This document shows, in pieces, positions 53,343 to 64,000 of a DNA stretch of 64,000 nucleotides. Position numbers and translations under genes: made by a program. The notes beneath the pieces were generated by a model. The model made no database searches, had not been told where the DNA came from, and saw only the letters and a list, made by a program, of their open reading frames with translations. This DNA is from Pictodentalium vernedei (lineage: Eukaryota > Mollusca > Scaphopoda > Dentaliida > Dentaliidae). The stretch's first letter is position 1; each line of letters begins with the position of its first letter. The stretch is from NCBI GenBank assembly GCA_031216915.1, contig CM062292.1, positions 8,185,920 through 8,249,919 on the forward strand, given 5' to 3'.

Positions 53343-56300
53343 AAACTAATCCCTAACATGCATAAAAAACTAATCCCTAATACCCATAAGAAACTAATCC
53401 ATAACACCCATAAGAAACTAATCCCTAACACCCATAAGAAACTAATCCCCAACACCCATAAGAAACTAAACCCTAACACCCATAAGAAACTAATCCCCAA
53501 CACCCATAAGAAACTAAACCCTAACACCCATAAGAAACTAATCCCTAACACCCATAAGAAACTAATCTCTAATACCCATAAGAAACTAATTCCTAACACC
53601 CATAAGAAACTAATTCCTAACACCCATAACAAACTAATCCCTAACACCCATAACAAACTAATCCCTAACACCCATAACAAACTAATCCCTAACACCCATA
53701 ACAAACTAATCCCTAACACCCATAACAAACTAATCCCTAACACGCATAAGAAACTAAACCCTAACACCCATAAGAAACTAATCCCTAACACCCATAAGAA
53801 ACTAAACCCTAACACCCATAAGAAACTAATCCCTAGTACCCATAAGAAACTAATTCCTAACACCCATAAGAAACTAATCCCTAACACCTATAAGAAACTA
53901 ATTCCTAACACCCATAAGAAACTAATCCCTAACACCTATAAGAAACTAAACCCTAACACCCATAAGAAACTAATCCCTAACATGCATAAAAAACTAATCC
54001 CTAATACCCATAAGAAACTAATTCCTAACACCCATAAGAAACTAATCCCTAACACCTATAAGAAACTAAACCCTAACACCCATAAGAAACTAATCCCTAA
54101 CATGCATAAAAAACTAATCCCTAATACCCATAAGAAACTAATTCATAACACCCATAAGAAACTAATCTCTAATACCCATAAGAAACTAATCCCTAACACC
54201 CATAAGAAACTAATCTCTAATACCCATAAGAAACTAATCCCTAACACCCATAAGAAACTAATCCCTAACATGCATAAAAAACTAATCCCTAACACCCATA
54301 AGAAACTAATTCCTAACACCCATAAGAAACTAATCCCTAACACCTATAAGAAACTAATCCCTAACACCTATAAGAAACTAATCCCTAACACCTATAAGAA
54401 ACTAAACCCTAACACCCATAAGAAACTAATCCCTAACACCCATAAGAAACTAATTCCTAACATGCATAAAAAACTAATCCCTAATACCCATAAGAAACTA
54501 ATCCCTAACATGCATAAAAAACTAATCCCTAATACCCATAAGAAACTAATCCCTAACACCTATAAGAAACTAAACCCTAACACCCATAAGAAACTAATCC
54601 CTAACATCCATAAGAAACTAATTCCTAACACCCATAAGAAACTAATCCCTAACACCTATAAGAAACTAATCCCTAACACCTATAAGAAACTGATCCCTAA
54701 CACCTATAAGAAACTAAACCCTAACACCCATAAGAAACTAATCCCTAACACCCATAAGAAACTAATCCCTAACACCCATAAGAAACTAATTCCTAACACC
54801 CATAAGAAACTAATCCCTAACACCTATAAGAAACTAATCCCTAACACCCATAAGAAACTAATCCCTAACACCTATAAGAAACTAATCCCTAACACCTATA
54901 AGAAACTAATCCCTAACACCCATAAGAAACTAATCCCTAACACCCATAAGAAACTAAACCCTAACACCCATAAGAAACTAATCCCTAACACCCATAAGAA
55001 ACTAATTCCTAACACCCATAAGAAACTAATCCCTAACACCTATAAGAAACTAATCCCTAACACCTATAAGAAACTAATCCCTAACACCTATAAGAAACTA
55101 ATCCCTAATACCCATAAGAAACTAATCCCTAACACCTATAAGAAACTAAACTCTAATACCCATAAGAAACTAATCCCTAACACCCATAAGAAACTAATCC
55201 CTAACACCTATAAGAAACTAAACCCTAACACCCATAAGAAACTAATCTCTAATACCCATAAGAAACTAATCCCTAATACCCATAAGAAACTAATCCCTAA
55301 CACCTATAAGAAACTAATCTCCAATACCCATAAGAAACTAATCCCTAACACCCATAAGAAACTAATCCCTAACACCCATAAGAAACTAATCCCTAACACC
55401 CATAAGAAACTAATCTCTAATAACCATAAGAAACTAATTCCTAACACCCATAAGAAACTAATCCGTAACATGCATAAAAAACTAATCCCTAATACCCATA
55501 AGAAACTAATCCCTAACACCCATAAGAAACTGATCCCTAACACCTATAAGAAACTAAACCCTAACACCCATAAGAAACTAATCCCTAACACCCATAAGAA
55601 ACTAATCCCTAATACCCATAAGAAACTAATCCCTAATACCCATAAGAAACTAATTCCTAACACCCATAAGAAACTAAACCCTAACACCCATAAGAAACTA
55701 ATCCCTAACACCCATAAGAAACTAATCCCTAATACCCATAAGAAACTAAACCCTAACACCCATAAGAAACTAATCCCTAATACCCATAAGAAACTAATCC
55801 CTAATACCCATAAGAAACTAAACCCTAACACCCATAAGAAACTAATCCATAATACCCATAAGAAACTAATCCCTAACACCCATAAGAGACTAATCCCTAA
55901 CACCCATAAGAAACTAATCTCTAATACCCTTAAGAAACTAAACCCTAACACCCATAAGAAACTAATCCCTAACACCCATAAGAAACTAATCCCTAACACC
56001 CATAAGAGACTAATCCCTAACACCCATAAGAAACTAATCTCTAATACCCATAAGAAACTAATCCCTAATACCCATAAGAAACTAATCCCTAACACCCATA
56101 AGAAACTAATCCCTAATACCCATAAGAAACTAATCCCTAATACCCATAAGAAACTAAACCCTAACACCCATAAGGAACTAATCCCTAACACCCATAAGAA
56201 ACTAAACCCTAACACCCATAAGAAACTAATCCCTAACACCCATAAGAAACTAATTCCTAACACCCATAAGAAACTAATCCCTAACACCTATAAGAAACTA

Positions 56301-59300
56301 ATCTCTAACACCTATAAGAAATTAATCTCTAATACCCATAAGAAACTAATCCCTAACACCTATAAGAAACTAATCCCTAATACCCATAAGAAACTAATCT
56401 CTAATACCCATAAGAAACTAATCCCTAACATGCATAAAAAACTAATCCCTAATACCCATAAGAAACTAAACCCTAACACCTATAAGAAACTAATCCCTAA
56501 TACCCATACGAAACTAATCTCTAATACCTATAAGAAACTAATCCCTAATACCCATAAGAAACTAATCTCTAATACCCATAAGAAACTAATCCCTAACATG
56601 CATAAAAAACTAATCCCTAATACCCATAAGAAACTAAACCCTAACACCTATAAGAAACTAATCCCTAATACCCATAAGAAACTAATCTCTAATACCCATA
56701 AGAAACTAATCCCTAACACCTATAAGAAACTAATCCCTAATACCCATAAGAAACTAATCTCTAATACCCATAAGAAACTAATCCCTAATACCCATAAGAA
56801 ACTAATCCCTAATACCCATAAGAAACTAAACCCTAACACCCATAAGAAACTAATCCCTAACACCCATAAGAAACTAAACCCTAACACCCATAAGAAACTA
56901 ATCCCTAACACCCATAAGAAACTAATCCCTAACACCCATAAGAAACTAAACCCTAACACCCATAAGAAACTAATCCCTAACACCCATAAGAAACTAATTC
57001 CTAACACCCATAAGAAACTAATCCCTAACACCTATAAGAAACTAGTCCCTAACACCTATAAGAAACTAATCTCTAATACCCATAAGAAACTAATCCCTAA
57101 CACCTATAAGAAACTAATCCCTAATACCCATAAGAAACTAATCTCTAATACCCATAAGAAACTAATCCCTAACACCTATAAGAAACTAATCCCTAACACC
57201 CATAAGAAACTAAACCCTAACACCCATAAGAAACTAATCCCTAATACCCATAAGAAACTAATCCCTAACACCCATAAGAAACTAAACCCTAACACCCATA
57301 AGAAACTAAACCCTAACACCTATAAGAAACTAATCCCTAATACCCATAAGAAACTAATCCCTAACACCTATAAGAAACTAATCCCTAACACCCATAAGAA
57401 ACTAAACCCTAACACCCATAAGAAACTAATCCCTAACACCCATAAGAAACTAATCCCTAACACCCATTAGAAACTAAACCCTAACACCCATAAGAAACTA
57501 AACCCTAACACCTATAAGAAACTAATCCCTAATACCCATAAGAAACTAATCTCTAATACCCATAAGAAACTAATCCCTAACACCTATAAGAAACTAATCC
57601 CTAATACCCATAAGAAACTAATCTCTAATACCCATAAGAAACTAATCCCTAATACCCATAAGAAACTAATCCCTAATACCCATAAGAAACTAAACCCTAA
57701 CACCCATAAGAAACTCATCCCTAACACTCATAAGAAACTAATCCCTAACACCCATAAGAAACTAATCTCTAATACCCATAAAAAACTAATCCCTAACACC
57801 CATAAGAAACTAATCCCTAACACCCATAAGAAACTAATCCCTAACACCCATAAGAAACTAATCCCTAACACCCATAAGAAACTAATCCCTAACACCCATA
57901 AGAAACTAATCCCTAACACTCATAAGAAACTAATCCCTAACACCCATAAGAAACTAATCTCTAATACCCATAAGAAACTAATCTCTAATACCCATAAGAA
58001 ACTAATCCCTAACACCCATAAGAAACTAATCCCTAACACCCATAAGAAACTAAACCCTAACACCCATAAGAAACTAATCCCTAACACCCATAAGAAACTA
58101 ATCCCTAACACCCATAAGAAACTAATCCCTAACACCCATAAGAAACTAATCCCCAACACCCATAAGAAACTAAACCCTAACACCCATAAGAAACTAATCC
58201 ATAACACCCATAAGAAACTAATCCCTAACACCCATAAGAAACTAATCCCCAACACCCATAAGAAACTAAACCCTAACACCCATAAGAAACTAATCCCCAA
58301 CACCCATAAGAAACTAAACCCTAACACCCATAAGAAACTAATCCCTAACACCCATAAGAAACTAATCTCTAATACCCATAAGAAACTAATTCCTAACACC
58401 CATAAGAAACTAATTCCTAACACCCATAAGAAACTAATCCCTAACACCCATAAGAACCTAATCCCTAACACCCATAAGAAACTAAACCCTAACACCCATA
58501 AGAAACTAATCCCTAACACCCATAAGAAACTAAACCCTAACACCCATAAGAAACTAATCCCTAATACCCATAAGAAACTAATTCCTAACACCCATAAGAA
58601 ACTAATCCCTAACACCTATAAGAAACTAATTCCTAACACCCATAAGAAACTAATCCCTAACACCTATAAGAAACTAAACCCTAACACCCATAAGAAACTA
58701 ATCCCTAACATGCATAAAAAACTAATCCCTAACACCCATAAGAAACTAATTCCTAACACCCATAAGAAACTAATCCCTAACACCCATAAGAAACTAATCC
58801 CTAACACCCATAAGAAACTAAACCCTAACACCCATAAGAAACTAATCCCTAACACCCATAAGAAACTAAACCCTAACACCCATAAGAAACTAATCCCTAA
58901 TACCCATAAGAAACTAATTCCTAACACCCATAAGAAACTAATCCCTAACACCTATAAGAAACTAATTCCTAACACCCATAAGAAACTAATCCCTAACACC
59001 TATAAGAAACTAAACCCTAACACCCATAAGAAACTAATCCCTAACATGCATAAAAAACTAATCCCTAATACCCATAAGAAACTAATCCATAACACCCATA
59101 AGAAACTAATCCCTAACACCCATAAGAAACTAATCCCCAACACCCATAAGAAACTAAACCCTAACACCCATAAGAAACTAATCCCCAACACCCATAAGAA
59201 ACTAAACCCTAACACCCATAAGAAACTAATCCCTAACACCCATAAGAAACTAATCTCTAATACCCATAAGAAACTAATTCCTAACACCCATAAGAAACTA

Positions 59301-62300
59301 ATTCCTAACACCCATAAGAAACTAATCCCTAACACCCATAAGAAACTAATCCCTAACACCCATAAGAAACTAAACCCTAACACCCATAAGAAACTAATGC
59401 CTAACACCCATAAGAAACTAAACCCTAACACCCATAAGAAACTAATCCCTAATACCCATAAGAAACTAATTCCTAACACCCATAAGAAACTAATCCCTAA
59501 CACCTATAAGAAACTAATTCCTAACACCCATAAGAAACTAATCCCTAACACCCATAAGAAACTAATCCCTAACACCCATAAGAAACTAATCTCTAATACC
59601 CATAAGAAACTAATTCCTAACACCCATAAGAAACTAATCCCTAACACCCATAAGAAACTAATCCCTGACACTCATAAGAAACTAATCCCTAACACCCATA
59701 AGAAACTAATCCCTAACACCCATAAGAAACTAATCCCTAACACCCATAAGAAACTAATCCCTAACACTCATATGAAACTAATCCCTAACACCCATAAGAA
59801 ACTAATCCCTAACACCCATAAGAAACTAATCCCTAACACCCATAAGAAACTAATCTCTAATACCCATAAGAAACTAATCCCTAACATGCATAAAAAACTA
59901 ATCCCTAACACCTATAAGAAACTAATCCCTAACACCCATAAGAAACTAATCCCTAATACCCATAAGAAACTAATCTCTAATACCCATAAGAAACTAATCC
60001 CTAACACCTATAAGAAACTAATCCCTAATACCCATAAGAAACTAATCTCTAATACCCATAAGAAACTAATCCCTAATACCCATAAGAAACTAATCCCTAA
60101 TACCCATAAGAAACTAAACCCTAACACCCATAAGAAACTAATCCCTAACACCCATAAGAAACTAAACCCTAACACCCATAAGAAACTAATCCCTAACACC
60201 CATAAGAAACTAATCCCTAACACCCATAAGAAACTAAACCCTAACACCCATAAGAAACTAATCCCTAACACCCATAAGAAACTAATTCCTAACACCCATA
60301 AGAAACTAATCCCTAACACCTATAAGAAACTAGTCCCTAACACCTATAAGAAACTAATCTCTAATACCCATAAGAAACTAATCCCTAACACCTATAAGAA
60401 ACTAATCCCTAATACCCATAAGAAACTAATCTCTAATACCCATAAGAAACTAATCCCTAACACCTATAAGAAACTAATCCCTAACACCCATAAGAAACTA
60501 AACCCTAACACCCATAAGAAACTAATCCCTAATACCCATAAGAAACTAATCCCTAACACCCATAAGAAACTAAACCCTAACACCCATAAGAAACTAAACC
60601 CTAACACCTATAAGAAACTAATCCCTAATACCCATAAGAAACTAATCCCTAACACCTATAAGAAACTAATCCCTAACACCCATAAGAAACTAAACCCTAA
60701 CACCCATAAGAAACTAATCCCTAACACCCATAAGAAACTAATCCCTAACACCCATTAGAAACTAAACCCTAACACCCATAAGAAACTAAACCCTAACACC
60801 TATAAGAAACTAATCCCTAATACCCATAAGAAACTAATCTCTAATACCCATAAGAAACTAATCCCTAACACCTATAAGAAACTAATCCCTAATACCCATA
60901 AGAAACTAATCTCTAATACCCATAAGAAACTAATCCCTAATACCCATAAGAAACTAATCCCTAATACCCATAAGAAACTAAACCCTAACACCCATAAGAA
61001 ACTCATCCCTAACACTCATAAGAAACTAATCCCTAACACCCATAAGAAACTAATCTCTAATACCCATAAAAAACTAATCCCTAACACCCATAAGAAACTA
61101 ATCCCTAACACCCATAAGAAACTAATCCCTAACACCCATAAGAAACTAATCCCTAACACCCATAAGAAACTAATCCCTAACACCCATAAGAAACTAATCC
61201 CTAACATCCATAAGAAACTAATCCCTAACACTCATAAGAAACTAATCCCTAACACCCATAAGAAACTAATCTCTAATACCCATAAGAAACTAATCTCTAA
61301 TACCCATAAGAAACTAATCCCTAACACCCATAAGAAACTAATCCCTAACACCCATAAGAAACTAAACCCTAACACCCATAAGAAACTAATCCCTAACACC
61401 CATAAGAAACTAATCCCTAACACCCATAAGAAACTAATCCCTAACACCCATAAGAAACTAATCCCCAACACCCATAAGAAACTAAACCCTAACACCCATA
61501 AGAAACTAATCCATAACACCCATAAGAAACTAATCCCTAACACCCATAAGAAACTAATCCCCAACACCCATAAGAAACTAAACCCTAACACCCATAAGAA
61601 ACTAATCCCCAACACCCATAAGAAACTAAACCCTAACACCCATAAGAAACTAATCCCTAACACCCATAAGAAACTAATCTCTAATACCCATAAGAAACTA
61701 ATTCCTAACACCCATAAGAAACTAATTCCTAACACCCATAAGAAACTAATCCCTAACACCCATAAGAAACTAATCCCTAACACCCATAAGAAACTAAACC
61801 CTAACACCCATAAGAAACTAATCCCTAACACCCATAAGAAACTAAACCCTAACACCCATAAGAAACTAATCCCTAATACCCATAAGAAACTAATTCCTAA
61901 CACCCATAAGAAACTAATCCCTAACACCTATAAGAAACTAATTCCTAACACCCATAAGAAACTAATCCCTAACACCTATAAGAAACTAAACCCTAACACC
62001 CATAAGAAACTAATCCCTAACATGCATAAAAAACTAAACCCTAACACCCATAAGAAACTAATCCCTAACACCCATAAGAAACTAATCCCTAACACCCATA
62101 AGAAACTAATCCCTAACACCCATAAGAAACTAAACCCTAACACCCATAAGAAACTAATCCCTAACACCCATAAGAAACTAAACCCTAACACCCATAAGAA
62201 ACTAATCCCTAATACCCATAAGAAACTAATTCCTAACACCCATAAGAAACTAATCCCTAACACCTATAAGAAACTAATTCCTAACACCCATAAGAAACTA

Positions 62301-64000
62301 ATCCCTAACACCTATAAGAAACTAAACCCTAACACCCATAAGAAACTAATCCCTAACATGCATAAAAAACTAATCCCTAATACCCATAAGAAACTAATCC
62401 ATAACACCCATAAGAAACTAATCCCTAACACCCATAAGAAACTAATCCCCAACACCCATAAGAAACTAAACCCTAACACCCATAAGAAACTAATCCCCAA
62501 CACCCATAAGAAACTAAACCCTAACACCCATAAGAAACTAATCCCTAACACCCATAAGAAACTAATCTCTAATACCCATAAGAAACTAATTCCTAACACC
62601 CATAAGAAACTAATTCCTAACACCCATAAGAAACTAATCCCTAACACCCATAAGAAACTAATCCCTAACACCCATAAGAAACTAAACCCTAACACCCATA
62701 AGAAACTAATCCCTAACACCCATAAGAAACTAAACCCTAACACCCATAAGAAACTAATCCCTAATACCCATAAGAAACTAATTCCTAACACCCATAAGAA
62801 ACTAATCCCTAACACCTATAAGAAACTAATTCCTAACACCCATAAGAAACTAATCCCTAACACCCATAAGAAACTAATCCCTAACACCCATAAGAAACTA
62901 ATCTCTAATACCCATAAGAAACTAATTCCTAACACCCATAAGAAACTAATCCCTAACACCCATAAGAAACTAATCCCTGACACTCATAAGAAACTAATCC
63001 CTAACACCCATAAGAAACTAATCCCTAACACCCATAAGAAACTAATCCCTAACACCCATAAGAAACTAATCCCTAACACTCATATGAAACTAATCCCTAA
63101 CACCCATAAGAAACTAATCCCTAACACCCATAAGAAACTAATCCCTAACACCCATAAGAAACTAATCTCTAATACCCATAAGAAACTAATCCCTAACATG
63201 CATAAAAAACTAATCCCTAACACCTATAAGAAACTAATCCCTAACACCCATAAGAAACTAATCTCTAATACCCATAAGAAACTAATCCCTAACATGCATA
63301 AAAAACTAATCCCTAATACCCATAAGAAACTAATTCCTAACACCCATAAGAAACTAATCCCTAACACCTATAAGAACCTAAACCCTAACACCCATAAGAA
63401 ACTAATTCCTAACACCCATAAGAAACTAATCCCTAACACCTATAAGAAACTAATCTCTAATACCCATAAGAAACTAATCCCTAACTCCCATTAGAAACTA
63501 ATCCCTAACACCCATAAGAAACTAATCCCTAACACCCATAAGAAACTAATCCCTAACACTCACAAGAAACTAATCCCTAACACCCATAAGAAACTAATCT
63601 CTAATACCCATAAGAAACTAAACCCTAACACCCATAAGAAACTAATCTCTAATACCCATAAGAAACTAATCCCTAACACCCATAAGAAACTAAACCCTAA
63701 CACCCATAAGAAACTAATCCCTAACACCCATAAGAAACTAATCCCTAACACCCATAAGAAACTAATCCCTAACACCCATAAGAAACTAATCCCTAACACC
63801 CATAAGAAACTAATCCCTAACACCCATAAGAAACTAATCCCTAACACTCATAAGAAACTAATCCCTAACACCCATAAGAAACTAATCTCTAATACCCATA
63901 AGAAACTAAACCCTAACACCCATAAGAAACTAATCTCTAATACCCATAAGAAACTAATCCCTAACACCCATAAGAAACTAAACCCTAACACCCATAAGAA
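53343..64000. repeat. Higher-order copy 4, expanded and cut by the window edge
   Basis: The landmarks are five CATAAC units (about 53,630-53,730), CATACGAAAC (56509) and a second CATTAG ending 57470. A tandem duplication of about 3.3 kb follows, with CATTAG again ending 60758, ATG landmarks at 58710 and 62022 (138 units apart), and CCCTGACACTC near 59664 and 62976. It shares copy 2 variants CCCTAGTACC (53836), ATTCATAAC (54145) and AAGGAACT (56175). AACTCCCAT near 63,485, shared with copy 2 at 39,797, is followed by a private TAG ending at 63494. Confidence 0.75.

Larger units (their letters stand above)
6731..64000. repeat. Giant 24-bp satellite array (about 2,386 units), open at the right edge
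   Basis: A consensus unit is at 7575-7598: AAACTAAT followed by CCCTAACACCCATAAG. All units have the same orientation. Fourteen ATG-bearing landmark units between 7158 and 62022, and the first unit, all fall in the same phase modulo 24, so no net indel other than whole units was detected over 57 kb. The main variants are TCTCTAATACCC (linked double change), AAACCC, ATTCCT, CCCCAAC, TATAAG, ACTCATAAG, CATAAC and ATGCATAAAAAAC. The consensus + strand has 8 C and 1 G. One frame per strand is open because 24 is divisible by 3. On the + strand it reads HKKLIPNT, with the longest uninterrupted run at 7158-13958, and on the minus strand LGISFLWV. No coding function is inferred. Confidence 0.98.

Noticed and set aside
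7158..63494. Series of long plus-strand open frames encoding HKKLIPNT repeats
   Set aside because: They start at whichever unit carries the ATGCAT variant and end at random A to T changes. There is no gene structure, no non-repeat domain and no sign of amino-acid constraint. The 24-bp period alone accounts for them.
6722..63847. Minus-strand open frames encoding LGISFLWV repeats, resembling membrane segments
   Set aside because: The same array read in the other direction. Each TATAAG unit creates a stop, so frame lengths simply track where that variant is absent.
6731..64000. CRISPR array
   Set aside because: Units are directly adjacent with no unique spacers and no cas genes, in a eukaryotic-looking context.
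6731..64000. A true telomere
   Set aside because: Only one TTAGGG hexamer occurs per 24 bp and the rest of the unit is not telomeric. The array is bounded by unique sequence on the left and has higher-order structure.

Overview
The window looks like non-coding DNA from an animal genome, probably an invertebrate, although the species cannot be named. The evidence is one spliced exon matching the C-terminal domain of animal M1 aminopeptidases, cut-and-paste transposon remnants with intact target-site duplications, a retroposon-type tail ending in (ATT)n, several minisatellites and a very large satellite. There is no bacterial or viral gene organisation and no RNA gene was recognised.

Positions 1-1454 hold a 29-bp minisatellite that runs off the left edge. 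It abuts one of three copies of a dispersed repeat (near 1440, 3317 and 4213), and the two array-free copies carry a single sequence resembling the minisatellite unit. Positions 1455-6730 are mostly transposon debris: a 1,094-bp hAT-type element with an 8-bp target duplication, two related MITEs with TA duplications (one nested in the hAT element), several foldback palindromes, a poly-C tract, a retroposon-like tail, a diverged 160-bp tandem repeat, and a 20-bp minisatellite enclosed by inverted repeats. The only well-supported coding sequence is a 168-bp aminopeptidase exon at 5364-5531, flanked by good splice sites. A possible minus-strand terminal exon at 2007-2243 is much weaker.

Positions 6731-64000 (57.3 kb, running off the right edge) are one tandem array of a 24-bp unit, about 2,386 copies. 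All copies share one orientation, and every checkpoint is in one unbroken 24-bp register. The + strand is C-rich and nearly G-free. The opposite strand carries one TTAGGG hexamer in most units. The long open frames here (up to 2,266 codons of an HKKLIPNT octapeptide) follow from the 24-bp period and the codon make-up, so they are not called as genes.

The array is hierarchical. After an edge block (6731 to about 12050) it consists of copies of a higher-order repeat of about 9.8 kb. Private variants shared by alternate copies show a second level, a tandem duplication of about 19.7 kb covering 23.8-43.4 kb and 43.4-63 kb. Smaller whole-unit duplications (840 bp, 1,728 bp, about 3.3 kb) are overlaid. 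No multi-gene system was found. The most notable content is the satellite architecture, the lone exon beside it, and the apparent birth of a minisatellite from a dispersed repeat.
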